DNA of 64,000 bases. Origin: JAVVHH01 sp965199585. GTDB taxonomy: Bacteria > Pseudomonadota > Alphaproteobacteria > Acetobacterales > Acetobacteraceae. The notes beneath the pieces were generated by a model. It had not been told where the DNA came from. It saw nothing but the letters and a program-made list of their open reading frames with translations, and made no database searches. Shown here piece after piece: positions 43,242 through 52,166 of this stretch (position 1 is the first letter of the stretch; the number at the start of each line of letters is the position of its first letter). The stretch spans positions 2,418,001 to 2,482,000 of the forward strand of contig CBDASI010000002.1 in assembly GCA_965199585.1 (NCBI GenBank). Direction: 5' to 3'. The position numbers and the translations under genes are program-made.

Positions 43242-44204
43242 TTGTCAGCTGCCTATCTGCTTCGGCGCACGCTGATCGCCATCCCGAGCCTGCTCGGTAT
43301 CAGTCTCATCCTGTACGCCGTGCTGGCATTGGCGCCCGGCGACCCGTTCGGCGAGTTGGTGACCAACCCGAACGTGCCCGCCTCCGTCCGCGCCGCGTTG
43401 CGGGCAAAGTTTGGGCTCGATGACCCCGTCTGGTCGCGCTACCTGCATTGGCTGGCGGCGATGGCCCAGGGCGACTGGGGCTTCTCGTTCGTCAGCCGCA
43501 TGGATGTCGACGTGCTGATCAAGCAGCGTATCCCGGTGACGCTGGCGGTGATCGGCGCGGCGCAGATGCTGGCGATTGTAATAGCGGTGCCGGTCGGCGT
43601 GCTGGCGGCGCTCAAACCGTACTCGCTGTTCGATCAGGTGGCCAACACGCTGGCCTTCATGGGCTTCTCGCTGCCGACGTTCTTCACCGGGCTACTGTTG
43701 ATCCTGTTGTTCAGCGTGCATCTCGGTTGGCTGCCTACAGTGTTCCGCGCCGACCTGCAGGCGAGCGGGTGGGCCTGGTGGGGCGAGATGATCAAGCAGT
43801 CGATCATGCCGGTTCTGGTGCTCGGCCTATTCCAGGGCGCGTCGCTGGTGCGCTACGTGCGGTCCTCGATCCTGGACGTGGTGCGGCTGGACTACGTGAC
43901 GACGGCGCGGTCCAAGGGGATTGGTTCGGCGCGAGTGGTGCTGCGGCACATCGTGCGCAACGGTTTGATACCGGTGGTCACGCTGGTGGCGCTGCAGATG
44001 CCGGTGGTGTTCGGCGGCGCGATCGTCACCGAACAGATTTTCCGCGTGCCGGGAATCGGGTCGCTGCTGATCTCGTCGATCCTGGCCAACGACACGCCCG
44101 TGGTCATGGGCGTCACCTTCGTGTTCGCGATCCTGGTCGTGTTCTTCAACCTCGTTGCGGACTTACTGTATGGCTGGCTCGACCCCCGTATCGCTTTCGG
44201 TTGA
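43242..44204 (+). CDS. ABC transporter permease, DppB type
   Basis: The 320-aa inner-membrane protein has six predicted helices and the DppB/OppB hallmarks LLRRTLIAIPSLLGISLI at the N-terminus, ALAPGDP, KFGLDDPVWSRYLHWL, the EAA loop ARSKGIGSARVVLRHIVRNGLIP and EQIFRVPGIGSLL. It begins with TTG, three bases after the binding-protein stop. It pairs with the downstream DppC-type permease, with which it overlaps by 35 bp. Confidence 0.94.
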   Translation: MSAAYLLRRTLIAIPSLLGISLILYAVLALAPGDPFGELVTNPNVPASVRAALRAKFGLDDPVWSRYLHWLAAMAQGDWGFSFVSRMDVDVLIKQRIPVTLAVIGAAQMLAIVIAVPVGVLAALKPYSLFDQVANTLAFMGFSLPTFFTGLLLILLFSVHLGWLPTVFRADLQASGWAWWGEMIKQSIMPVLVLGLFQGASLVRYVRSSILDVVRLDYVTTARSKGIGSARVVLRHIVRNGLIPVVTLVALQMPVVFGGAIVTEQIFRVPGIGSLLISSILANDTPVVMGVTFVFAILVVFFNLVADLLYGWLDPRIAFG

Positions 44205-45123
44205 GACAGCCCTCGAGACCGGCGCGGCGCTGGCCGGATCGAAGCGCCGGGTCACGCCGGGGCAGGATGCGTGGCGGCGGTTTCGCCGGCATCGGCTGGC
44301 GCTGGTCAGCCTATTCATCCTGGGCGCCATGGTGCTGGCGGTGACGGCGGGGCCGCTGGTGTGGCGGGTGGCGATCGACGACATCGATTTCGGGGCCATG
44401 CTGCAGGTGCCGACAGCGGCGCATCCGCTTGGGACGGACGATCTCGGGCAGGACATCCTGGCGCGGCTGCTCTATGGCGGCCGCATCTCGCTGGCCGTCG
44501 GGCTGGCGGCGATGCTGGTCTCGGTGGTGGTCGGCGTGGTGGTGGGTTCGGTGTCGGGCATGGCGAGCGGGTGGCTCGATACGCTGCTGATGTGGCTGAC
44601 TGACCTGTTCCTGTCGCTGCCGCAACTGCCGTTGCTGCTGCTCATCATCTACCTGTTCCGGGACTCGCTGAAGCAGCTGTTCGGCGTGCAGGGTGGCGTG
44701 TTCCTGATGGTCGTCATCGTCATCGGCGGGCTCCGCTGGATGCCGGTAGCGCGGCTGGTGCGGGCGCAGTTCCTGAGCCTGCGGGAGAAGGAGTTCGTCG
44801 AGGCGGCGCGGGCACTCGGGGCGTCGCGGCTGCGGCTGGTAGCGTTGCACATCCTGCCGAACGCGCTAGGCCCGGTGATCGTGGCGGCGACGATCGAGGT
44901 GGCGTCGGCGATCATCGCGGAGTCGACGCTGTCGTTCCTGGGGCTAGGCTTTCCGCCCGACATCCCGACCTGGGGGCGCGTGCTGTTCGACGCCAAGGAC
45001 ACGCTGGACGTGGCGCCGCACTGGGCGGTAGCGGCGGGGTCGGCGATCTTCATCACCGTGCTGGCGATCAACTTCATCGGCGACGGGCTGCGTGACGCGC
45101 TGGACCCCCGTCGTGTACTGTAA
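44170..45123 (+). CDS. ABC transporter permease, DppC type
   Basis: The 317-aa membrane protein starts with a cytoplasmic N-terminus and RRFRRHRLALVSLFILG, the typical OppC_N region. It continues with HPLGTDDLGQDILARLLYGGRISL, seen as HPLGTDDLGQDIL and LLYGGRISL, then the EAA loop ARALGASRLRLVALHILPNAL and STLSFLGLGFPPDIPTWG. The ATG at 44170 is preferred to a TTG five codons earlier; either way it overlaps the dppB-like gene, indicating coupling. Confidence 0.94.
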   Translation: MAGSTPVSLSVETALETGAALAGSKRRVTPGQDAWRRFRRHRLALVSLFILGAMVLAVTAGPLVWRVAIDDIDFGAMLQVPTAAHPLGTDDLGQDILARLLYGGRISLAVGLAAMLVSVVVGVVVGSVSGMASGWLDTLLMWLTDLFLSLPQLPLLLLIIYLFRDSLKQLFGVQGGVFLMVVIVIGGLRWMPVARLVRAQFLSLREKEFVEAARALGASRLRLVALHILPNALGPVIVAATIEVASAIIAESTLSFLGLGFPPDIPTWGRVLFDAKDTLDVAPHWAVAAGSAIFITVLAINFIGDGLRDALDPRRVL

Positions 45124-45135
45124 GGAGCGCGTTCT

Positions 45136-46107
45136 TTGACGGCGCTACTGGAAATCCGCGATCTGGTGACGGCGTTTCGAACCGACGAAGGCGTCCTGCG
45201 CGCGGTCGATGGCGTCAGCCTCTCTATTCAAGAGGGCGAGACGCTCGCCGTGGTCGGCGAGAGCGGCTGCGGCAAGACGGTGACAGCGCGCAGCGTGCTG
45301 AAGCTGATCGACATGCCGCCAGGACGCTTCGAGGCCGGGCAGATCCTGTGGAAAGGTCGCGACCTGCTGCCGCTGTCGCCCAAGGCAATGGACGAGATCC
45401 GCTCACGCGAGATCGGTATGGTGTTCCAGGAGCCGATGACCTCGCTGAACCCGATCTACCGGGTCGGCGAGCAGATCGGCGAGGCGGTCCGCGCGCATCA
45501 GAACCTGTCGCGCAAGGCGGCCGAGGCCGTGGCGGTAGAGATGCTGCAACTGGTGCAGATCCCCGACGCCGCCCGGCGGGTGCGCGACTACCCGCACCAG
45601 TTCTCCGGCGGCATGCGGCAGCGTGTGATGATCGCGATGGCTTTGGCCTGCCGCCCGAAGCTGCTGATCGCGGACGAGCCGACGACGGCGCTCGACGTCA
45701 CCATCCAGGCGCAGATCCTGGAGTTGCTGGACGACATGAAGGCCAAGCTCGGCATGTCGATCATGCTGATCACCCACGACATGGGCGTAGTCGCCGAGCG
45801 GGCGCAGCGCGTTGTGGTTATGTATGCCGGCAAGGTGGTGGAGCAGGCGCCAGTCGAAGCGTTGTTCGCCACGCCGCGACACCCTTACACGCAGGGGCTG
45901 ATCCGCTCGATCCCGCGGGTGGACCGCGCGGCGATGCGTCGCGAGCGGCTGGAGCAGATCCCCGGATCGGTGCCGAACCTGCTGACTCCACCGCCGGGCT
46001 GCCGGTTCGCGTCGCGGTGCAAATACGTGATGGATGCGTGCCTGACAGCGCCGCCGCCGCTCAGGAGCGTTGGACCCGGCCATGCGATGGCGTGCATCCT
46101 TGAGTGA
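45136..46107 (+). CDS. ABC transporter ATP-binding protein, DppD type
   Basis: The 323-aa ATPase has Walker A GESGCGKTVT, the Q-loop in MVFQEPMTSLNP, signature FSGGMRQRVMIAMAL and Walker B LLIADEPTTALDVT. The C-terminal oligopeptide-transporter extension includes GCRFASRCKYVMDAC, a cysteine set that in DppD/OppD proteins can hold an iron-sulfur cluster. The start is TTG at 45136, supported by AAGGAG eight bases upstream. It overlaps the next ATPase gene by at least 8 bp. Confidence 0.95.
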   Translation: MTALLEIRDLVTAFRTDEGVLRAVDGVSLSIQEGETLAVVGESGCGKTVTARSVLKLIDMPPGRFEAGQILWKGRDLLPLSPKAMDEIRSREIGMVFQEPMTSLNPIYRVGEQIGEAVRAHQNLSRKAAEAVAVEMLQLVQIPDAARRVRDYPHQFSGGMRQRVMIAMALACRPKLLIADEPTTALDVTIQAQILELLDDMKAKLGMSIMLITHDMGVVAERAQRVVVMYAGKVVEQAPVEALFATPRHPYTQGLIRSIPRVDRAAMRRERLEQIPGSVPNLLTPPPGCRFASRCKYVMDACLTAPPPLRSVGPGHAMACILE

Positions 46108-47080
46108 GACCGCGCCATTGCTTTCGGTGCGGGGGCTGACCAAGCGGTTCCCGATTCGCGGCGGCGTGCTGGGACGCGAGGTGGCGTCGGTCAGCGCGGT
46201 CGATGGCGTGAGCTTCGACGTGCGGCCCGGCGAGACGCTCGGGTTGGTGGGCGAGAGCGGCTGCGGCAAGTCGACCACCGGGCGGTGCATCCTGCGGCTG
46301 ATCGAGCCGTCGGACGGCACGGTCTGGTTCGAGGGCCGTGACGTGATGGAGATGAAAGGCGAGGCGCTGCGGCGGCTGCGGCGCGACATGCAGATCATCT
46401 TCCAGGACCCGTTCGCCTCGCTGAACCCGCGTCACACGGTCGGCGGCATCGTCGGCGAGGCGCTAGTGATCCATGGATTGGCCAAGGGCCAACGGGAGCA
46501 GCGCGTCGTCGAGTTGCTGGAGACGGTCGGGCTGCGGGCGGACCACATGAGCCGGTTCCCGCACGAGTTCTCCGGCGGGCAGCGGCAGCGGATCGGCATT
46601 GCGCGCGCGTTGGCGGTCGAGCCCAAGCTGATCGTCTGCGACGAGCCGGTCAGCGCACTCGACGTGTCGGTGCAGGCGCAGGTGATCAACCTGCTCGAGG
46701 ACCTCTCGGCCCGGCTGGGACTGGCCTATCTGTTCATCGCGCATGACCTGTCGGTGGTGGAGCACATCAGCGACCGGGTCGCGGTGATGTACCTGGGCCG
46801 GGTGGTCGAGGTAGCGCCGGCGCGCGAGCTGTATGCCAATCCGCTGCATCCCTACACGGAGGCGCTGCTATCGGCGGTGCCGATTCCGGACCCGACGCTG
46901 AAACGGCAGCGCATGGTGTTGCAGGGCGACGTGCCGAACCCTCGCTCGCCGCCGTCCGGCTGCCGTTTCCGGACGCGCTGCCCGCTAGCGCAAGCGGTCT
47001 GTGCGGCGGAGGCGCCGCCGTTGGTGTCGGACGTGCAGGGGCACGCGGTGGCGTGTCACTTCCGCGGCCGGACACCGTAG
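46082..47080 (+). CDS. ABC transporter ATP-binding protein, DppF type
   Basis: The second ATPase of the importer has Walker A GESGCGKSTT, MQIIFQDPFASLNPRH, signature FSGGQRQRIGIARAL and Walker B LIVCDEPVSALDVS. It also has the C-terminal GCRFRTRCPLAQAVC cysteine segment seen in its partner. ATG at 46082 gives 332 aa; TTG at 46100 (MSETAPLLSV) gives 326 aa and fits the TTG usage of this operon. It is the last gene of the five-gene import operon. Confidence 0.94.
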   Translation: MRWRASLSETAPLLSVRGLTKRFPIRGGVLGREVASVSAVDGVSFDVRPGETLGLVGESGCGKSTTGRCILRLIEPSDGTVWFEGRDVMEMKGEALRRLRRDMQIIFQDPFASLNPRHTVGGIVGEALVIHGLAKGQREQRVVELLETVGLRADHMSRFPHEFSGGQRQRIGIARALAVEPKLIVCDEPVSALDVSVQAQVINLLEDLSARLGLAYLFIAHDLSVVEHISDRVAVMYLGRVVEVAPARELYANPLHPYTEALLSAVPIPDPTLKRQRMVLQGDVPNPRSPPSGCRFRTRCPLAQAVCAAEAPPLVSDVQGHAVACHFRGRTP

Positions 47081-47206
47081 ACCGTCAGATTTTTTTACAT
47101 CTGGGTTCCGAGTCCGGCTGGACTGCGGCGTCAGCCTCGATCGAGCATGCTGCTAACCGGTTGTATAAAATGAGACATAAATTTTTATCGGGCGTTCTGC
47201 TCAAGT

Positions 47207-47221
47207 TGGCTCGCGTATTGC
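47207..47221 (+). promoter_or_regulatory. Predicted sigma-54 (RpoN) promoter of the PEP-CTERM gene
   Basis: TGGCTCG-CGTA-TTGC matches the -24/-12 consensus TGGCACG-N4-TTGC with one mismatch. The invariant GG (47208-47209) and GC (47220-47221) are separated by the required 10 bp. Transcription would start near 47233, leaving a leader of about 37 nt before the ATG at 47270, with GGAG at 47257-47260. PEP-CTERM genes are known to be RpoN/PrsK-PrsR regulated in other bacteria. Confidence 0.6.
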
Positions 47222-47269
47222 GTGTGTATCGTCACATCAGCACACGCTGACAACTTGGAGCAAGCCATC

Positions 47270-48022
47270 ATGAACGTCACGTCCTTCGCCGTTGTCGCCG
47301 CCGTTGCCGGCTCGCTGTTCGCGACCGCCGCGCATGCAAACCTCGTCACCAACGGTGATTTCAGCACCGCGTCCTACTCGACGAACACGCAGTTCGGCTC
47401 CGCTTCGGGCAGCGGCTTCGCCGCCACCCAAGGCGTCAGGGGCTGGACCGGCAACAACGGCTACGACATCTGGTTCAGCAGCGCCGCCGCCGCGACGACC
47501 GTCAACACCACTGGCCAATACACCTACACCGGCAACGAGAAGCTCTGGGCCGCCACGGCCAGCCCGAGCAGCGGCGGTGCGTTCATCGGCCTCGACGGCG
47601 ATCAGACCAGCGGCGTCCAGGGCGGTATCAGCCAGAAGATCTCGGGCCTGACGGCGGGCACGAAGTATCAACTGGACTTCAACTGGGGTGGCAGCCAGAT
47701 GCGCAGCCGCACCGGCGCGACGACGGACCAGCTGCAGGTCTCGCTCGGCGGCCAGACCTTCTCCACGGCCGCGCTGAGCGACACCACCGGGACGTTCACC
47801 GGCTGGATGCACCAGACGTTCACCTTCACCGCCGCGTCGACCAGCGCCGTGCTGAGCTTCCTGTCGAACGGCACGCCCACCGGTCTGCCGCCGATGGCGC
47901 TGCTCGACGATGTCCAGCTCAACGCGGTGCCGACCAACGTGCCTGAGCCGGCGACGCTCGGCCTGCTCGCCGCCGGGCTGGCTGGCATCGGCCTGATCCG
48001 CTCCCGTCGCAAGTCCGCCTGA
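47270..48022 (+). CDS. PEP-CTERM sorting-domain surface protein
   Basis: The 250-aa protein has a signal peptide (FAVVAAVAGSLFATAAHA). The mature domain starts NLVTNGDFS, a beginning common in galactose-binding/DUF642-like extracellular proteins, and is rich in Gly, Ser and Thr. The C-terminus is a canonical PEP-CTERM signal: VPEPATLGLLAAGLAGIGLI followed by RSRRKSA. Exosortase EpsH/XrtA would cleave after the PEP motif, and such proteins are linked to exopolysaccharide and flocs. No exosortase gene is in the window. The ATG at 47270 is chosen over an upstream GTG because of the signal peptide and the GGAG upstream. Confidence 0.92.
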   Translation: MNVTSFAVVAAVAGSLFATAAHANLVTNGDFSTASYSTNTQFGSASGSGFAATQGVRGWTGNNGYDIWFSSAAAATTVNTTGQYTYTGNEKLWAATASPSSGGAFIGLDGDQTSGVQGGISQKISGLTAGTKYQLDFNWGGSQMRSRTGATTDQLQVSLGGQTFSTAALSDTTGTFTGWMHQTFTFTAASTSAVLSFLSNGTPTGLPPMALLDDVQLNAVPTNVPEPATLGLLAAGLAGIGLIRSRRKSA

Positions 48023-48057
48023 ACCGCGGCGAGACGTCACTGCGCCCCAAAACGGGG

Positions 48058-48870
48058 TTATAGCGGCCTGATCTGAACGCCGGTGCAGCCATCGGCCTGT
48101 ATCGTGGCACGGCCGGTGGCCCAGGCGGTGCTGACGTCCATCCCGAGTTTCAGCAAGTAGCCGCTCGGCGAGACCCAGGCGGCGGCGAGCGATGGCGGTG
48201 AGCTGTCGAGGCCCGGATGCTGCAGCGGGGTCGCCCACCGGTGCCAGCCGTCGCCGGTTGCGGCCGGGCCGAAGGCAAGCCGGGTCAGCTTGTTCTGCTT
48301 GAAGCCCGGCAACACGACCGTCGCCGTCGTGCCGCTCAGGGGCAGGAAGCGGCTCCAGTAAAAAGCGTAGGCGAACGGCGTGGTGATGCCAGCGGCAGGC
48401 AGGTCGAGGTCGGGCCGGCGTTCCGGCGCGGCGCGCGCATAATCGGCAAGCCAGGCCTGTCCGAAATTGGCGGTCGGCCAGTGGCGCACGAACCCCGGAT
48501 GGCGCTGGCGGAACTCGGCGAGGCGCTTGGCCTGCACGCGGCTGGCCAGGAGGGTGTCGCCGCTGCGCGTGAATACATCCCATTGCTGGCGGACGATGTC
48601 GCTTCCGGAGAGGCTGCGCTGGTTGACGGCCAGCGAGAGCAAATCGCCGCCGCGCCACGTGCTGATCTCCTGGCCGAGATAGCGGTACTCCGACACCCAG
48701 GCGGAGATCCTGAACTCGAGCGTGACATCGACGGTGAGCAGGCCGTCCGTCTCGACGGTTTCGACGCGGGCGGTCACGCGGCCATCATGACTGGTGGTGC
48801 CGGAGAAGCGGCAGGTCTCGGCCCGGGCAGCGCAGGCGACGAGGGTAGCGAGGATGACGAGCCGGATCAT
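48058..48870 (-). CDS. Exported hypothetical protein (DUF6134-like)
   Basis: The 270-aa protein has a short signal peptide (IRLVILATLVACAARA) and a beta-rich mature part starting ETCRFSGTTSHDGRVTARV. It includes RYLGQEISTWRGGDLLSL and HPGFVRHWPTANFGQAWL, and a C-terminal Cys in DGCTGVQIRPL that may pair with ETC. The pattern resembles DUF6134 periplasmic proteins, which I state as a resemblance only. It converges with the PEP-CTERM gene, 35 bp apart, over a weak CCCC-AAAAC-GGGG hairpin. Confidence 0.65.
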   Translation of the reverse strand: MIRLVILATLVACAARAETCRFSGTTSHDGRVTARVETVETDGLLTVDVTLEFRISAWVSEYRYLGQEISTWRGGDLLSLAVNQRSLSGSDIVRQQWDVFTRSGDTLLASRVQAKRLAEFRQRHPGFVRHWPTANFGQAWLADYARAAPERRPDLDLPAAGITTPFAYAFYWSRFLPLSGTTATVVLPGFKQNKLTRLAFGPAATGDGWHRWATPLQHPGLDSSPPSLAAAWVSPSGYLLKLGMDVSTAWATGRATIQADGCTGVQIRPL

Positions 48871-48995
48871 TCCCGCCTATTTAGGCCCGATCACGGCATC
48901 CGCCATCGCAAGTCGTTCTCGGCGCGCCAGTCGAAACATTTGGCGGCATGGCGGGGGGCCTGTTAGCGTCGGACAACGATAAACGGGGAAGTGCT

Positions 48996-50285
48996 TTGGA
49001 CGACAGCAGGATCGCGCGCTCGGCGATGCGGCGGATCGGGTTTCGGTTGGTGCCGTTTCTGATCCTGGCCTACTTCATCTCGTTCGTCGACCGGGTCAAT
49101 GTCGGGTTTGCCGGGCTGGAGATGCGGCAGGAGCTGGGGCTGACGGCGACCGTGTTTGGCTGGGGCGCGGGGATCTTCTTCCTTGGCTACTTCCTGCTCG
49201 AGGTGCCGAGCAACCTGGCGATGGAGCGGTTCGGCGCGCGGATCTGGATCGCGCGGATCATGGCGACGTGGGGCGTGCTGGCGATCGGCATGGCATTCAT
49301 CGGGGGCGCGACCTCGTTCATCGTCATGCGTTTCCTGCTGGGGGCGGCGGAGGCCGGGTTCTTTCCTGGGGTGATCCTCTATCTGACTTACTGGTTCCCA
49401 TCGACCTACCGAGCGCGGATCGTCGGCATCTTCATGATCTCGATCCCGATCTCGTCCTTCCTGGGTTCGCCGATCTCGGGGGCGCTGCTGGGGATCACCG
49501 GGTTGGGGCTGAAGGGATGGCAGTGGCTGTTCATCATCGAGGGAGCGCCGGCGCTGCTGCTGGCGATCGCGACGCCGTTCATCCTGCCGAACCGGCCGCG
49601 TGACGCGCGCTGGCTGCCGCCGGAGGAGCGGGCCTGGCTGGAGCGCACGTTGGCGATCGAGGCGAGCCAGTCCAAGCCGGTCGCACATCCCAGCCTGGGG
49701 CAGATCCTGTCGGACAGCAAAGTCTGGCTATTCGCCTTTATCTATTTCGGGTCGAGCGCGAGTTCGTATGGCCTGACGATATGGACGCCGCAGATCATCA
49801 AGGATTACGGGCTGACCAACTGGCAGACCGGGTTGCTCAACAGCCTGCCTTACGGGGTCGCCTGTGTGGCGATGATCATGTGGGGCCAGCACAGCGACAA
49901 GACCGGGGAGCGGCGGTGGCACCTGTCGCTGTCGTTCATGATGCTGGCGCTCGGACTCATCGGCGGCACGGTGCTGACCGGGCTGGTGCCGTTGCTGCTT
50001 GCGCTGACCCTGGCGGCCTGTGGGGTGTTCATGCTCAAGGGGCCGTTCTGGGCCATGGCGACCGAGCAGATCCCAACCGCGACGGCGGCGGCGAGTATCG
50101 CGGCGATCAACTCGATCGGCAATCTGGGCGGGTTCGCGGGGCCGTTCGCTATCGGCGCGATCAAGGACGCGACGGGCAGCTTTACCCTGAGCCTGCTTCC
50201 CATGATCGCGTTTGCGCTGATTTCGGGTGGGCTGGCCTTGGTGGCCAAACGCCACAGGCAGACGGTGGCAGTGCCGGCGGAGTGA
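48996..50285 (+). CDS. MFS transporter, anion:cation symporter type
   Basis: The 429-aa protein has twelve predicted helices. The ACS-family markers are RLVPFLILAYFISFVDRVNVGFA, seen as FLILAYFISFVDRVNVGFA, then GYFLLEVPSNLAMERFGARIWIARI and GAAEAGFFPGVILYLTYWFP. Relatives carry tartrate, phthalate, 4-hydroxyphenylacetate, hexuronates or pantothenate. TTG at 48996 has GGGGAA five bases upstream and gives the usual short N-terminus; ATG at 48948 in the same frame would add 16 residues. It converges with the DUF427 gene with no gap. Confidence 0.9.
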   Translation: MDDSRIARSAMRRIGFRLVPFLILAYFISFVDRVNVGFAGLEMRQELGLTATVFGWGAGIFFLGYFLLEVPSNLAMERFGARIWIARIMATWGVLAIGMAFIGGATSFIVMRFLLGAAEAGFFPGVILYLTYWFPSTYRARIVGIFMISIPISSFLGSPISGALLGITGLGLKGWQWLFIIEGAPALLLAIATPFILPNRPRDARWLPPEERAWLERTLAIEASQSKPVAHPSLGQILSDSKVWLFAFIYFGSSASSYGLTIWTPQIIKDYGLTNWQTGLLNSLPYGVACVAMIMWGQHSDKTGERRWHLSLSFMMLALGLIGGTVLTGLVPLLLALTLAACGVFMLKGPFWAMATEQIPTATAAASIAAINSIGNLGGFAGPFAIGAIKDATGSFTLSLLPMIAFALISGGLALVAKRHRQTVAVPAE

Positions 50286-50780
50286 CTACCAGAAGGTGCT
50301 GCCGGGGATGCCTTTGAACGGCCCGGCGACGGCCGACGTGATCCAGCCGCCGTAGAAACCGCCTGGCTGTGGGACGACCTGTTCGCCATCGACCAGAACC
50401 GTGTCGAACGGGTCGGCATAGAAGGCGAGATGGCCGGCGATGGCGGCGAACTCGGGCGTCGGGTGGCCGTAGGACCATGCGACGTCGCGGAAGGTCTGAC
50501 CGGCCAACACCACGTCGAAGTAGCTCGCCGCGCCTTTCCATTCGCACATCGAGCGGCGGGCGGAGGAGCGTAGCACGGCGGGGTCGATGTCGGCGCGCGG
50601 GATGTAGTAGCTCGGCGGATGGCTGGTCTCGAGCGTGCGGACGCTGTTGCGCGTGTCCGCGACCGTCACGCCACGGTGCATGATCTGGATCCGCGCCGCG
50701 GTCGGGACGGCGATCGCCGGGCGCGGGTAGTCCCACACGCTTTCCTGGTTGGGGCCGGGTGGGATGGGTGTGGGATGCAT
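50286..50780 (-). CDS. DUF427 domain protein
   Basis: The 164-aa protein belongs to DUF427, a small beta-barrel family of unknown role. It has ESVWDYPRPA near the N-terminus, HRGVTVADTRNS, ETSHPPSYYIP, CEWKGAASYFDV and YADPFDTVLVDGE. There is no signal peptide. The ATG at 50780 is chosen because the longer open frame adds a Pro/Arg-rich shadow. It lies 29 bp downstream of the MATE exporter gene on the same strand and may share its transcript. Confidence 0.88.
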   Translation of the reverse strand: MHPTPIPPGPNQESVWDYPRPAIAVPTAARIQIMHRGVTVADTRNSVRTLETSHPPSYYIPRADIDPAVLRSSARRSMCEWKGAASYFDVVLAGQTFRDVAWSYGHPTPEFAAIAGHLAFYADPFDTVLVDGEQVVPQPGGFYGGWITSAVAGPFKGIPGSTFW

Positions 50781-50809
50781 GGCGAACAGATGGGGTCGGC
50801 GGGGCGGCC

Positions 50810-52153
50810 TCAAAGCCTGAGGCGGGCGGTCCGTGTCAAGAAACGACCGGTGAGCAGGATCGCCACCGTGATCAGGCCGAGGGCAAGGCCCCACCACGCG
50901 CCGGCCGCACCGATTTCGGTGTGAAGCGTCAGATACCAGGCGGCCGGGAACCCCACGATCCAGTAGCCGAATGCCGCGAGCAGAAACGGCGTGCGGGTAT
51001 CGCCGAGACCCCTCAGCGCTCCGGCGGCGACGGCCTGCACGCCATCGGCGATCTGGAACACCGCGGCGACTCGAAGCAGAACGGTCGCGGTCGTGAACGC
51101 CGCGCCCGGCGCGAGAAACAGCCCGACGATGACACCGGGCGCGAGCAGGCCGAGGCCGGCAAAGGCGATCTCGGCAGCGCCCCCGAGGGTGATCGCCGCG
51201 ATGCCGGCCCGGCGGGCAGCGACCGGGTCACGTGCCCCGACGGCATGGCCGACGCGGACGTTGGCCGCCTGCGAGATGCCGAGCGGGATCATGAACGCCA
51301 CCGACACGGTCATCAGGGCGACTTGCTGCGCGGCGAGGGCAACGGGGCCGAGCAGGCCCAGGAGCAGCGCCACCGCCAGGAACAGCGTGGTCTCGACGGC
51401 ATAGGTGGCCCCGATGGGAAGCCCGAGGCGCAGCAATGCGCGCATGGTGGCCAGGCTTGGCCGCGTCCAGCGGATCAAGCAGGCGCGCGACCCCGTATGA
51501 GCAAAGAGCGTCAGCGCGACGGCCGTCGCGGTCAGGACGATCGAGGTCGCTACGGCCGGGCCGATGAAGCCTAGGGCGGGAAGGCCGAACCGGCCGTTGA
51601 TGAGCCCGTAGCAGAGCACGAAGTTGAGGACGGCCCCGGCCAGGGTGACGGGAAAGATGATCCAGCCGGCATCGACCGCCGGCAGAAACGCCCGCTGCAG
51701 CCCGGTGCCGATCATGGCGCCGGGAATGCACCATTTGAGATAGGCCAGGAACTGGCCGGTGGCGTGGGCAAGCGCCGGCGGCTCACCCACGGCCAGGAGC
51801 AGCGCTTCCCCGTTGTCGAACAGGATAAAGGCCGGGATCATGAGGATGAGGGCGAGGAGCAGACCCGTCCAGTAGAGCACGGGCAGGTCGCGCCGACGGC
51901 CGGCACCAATGGCTTGGGCAGCCAGGGCGCTAAGCGCCGCCAATACGCCCTGCAACACGACAAGCGTGCTGATCTCGATGGACGCGGCGAGGCCGCCGGC
52001 CGCCACCGCCTCGGGACCGATCGTGCCGAGCAGCGCGGTGTCGGTGACACCCATGGCGATCTGGGCGAGTTGAGCGGCGGCCAGCGGCAGGCCGATGCGC
52101 ACGGTTTCGCTGACATGCCAGCCGAAGCGGGCGGGGGTGGCGAGTATCGTCAT
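50810..52153 (-). CDS. MATE family efflux transporter
   Basis: The 447-aa inner-membrane protein shows twelve hydrophobic segments in two similar halves. It has the MATE landmarks LPLAAAQLAQIAMGVTDTALLG, readable as AQIAMGVTDTALLG, then FLPAVDAGWIIFPVTLAGAVLNFVLCYGLI and GLPIGATYAVETTLF. It probably exports cationic drugs or metabolites in exchange for Na+ or H+. The gene lies 13 bp after mfd on the same strand. Confidence 0.94.
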   Translation of the reverse strand: MTILATPARFGWHVSETVRIGLPLAAAQLAQIAMGVTDTALLGTIGPEAVAAGGLAASIEISTLVVLQGVLAALSALAAQAIGAGRRRDLPVLYWTGLLLALILMIPAFILFDNGEALLLAVGEPPALAHATGQFLAYLKWCIPGAMIGTGLQRAFLPAVDAGWIIFPVTLAGAVLNFVLCYGLINGRFGLPALGFIGPAVATSIVLTATAVALTLFAHTGSRACLIRWTRPSLATMRALLRLGLPIGATYAVETTLFLAVALLLGLLGPVALAAQQVALMTVSVAFMIPLGISQAANVRVGHAVGARDPVAARRAGIAAITLGGAAEIAFAGLGLLAPGVIVGLFLAPGAAFTTATVLLRVAAVFQIADGVQAVAAGALRGLGDTRTPFLLAAFGYWIVGFPAAWYLTLHTEIGAAGAWWGLALGLITVAILLTGRFLTRTARLRL

Positions 52154-52166
52154 GGTCGGCGGTGGT

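Noticed and set aside
47086..47103. CAGAT/ATCTG dyad after the DppF-type gene as a terminator
   Set aside because: The stem is only 5 bp and the T-run is in the loop rather than after the stem; it could as well be an activator site for the sigma-54 promoter.
47220..47247. 7-bp GCGTGTG/CACACGC dyad before the PEP-CTERM gene as a riboswitch-like hairpin
   Set aside because: It overlaps the -12 element and the expected transcript start, so most of it would not be in the RNA.
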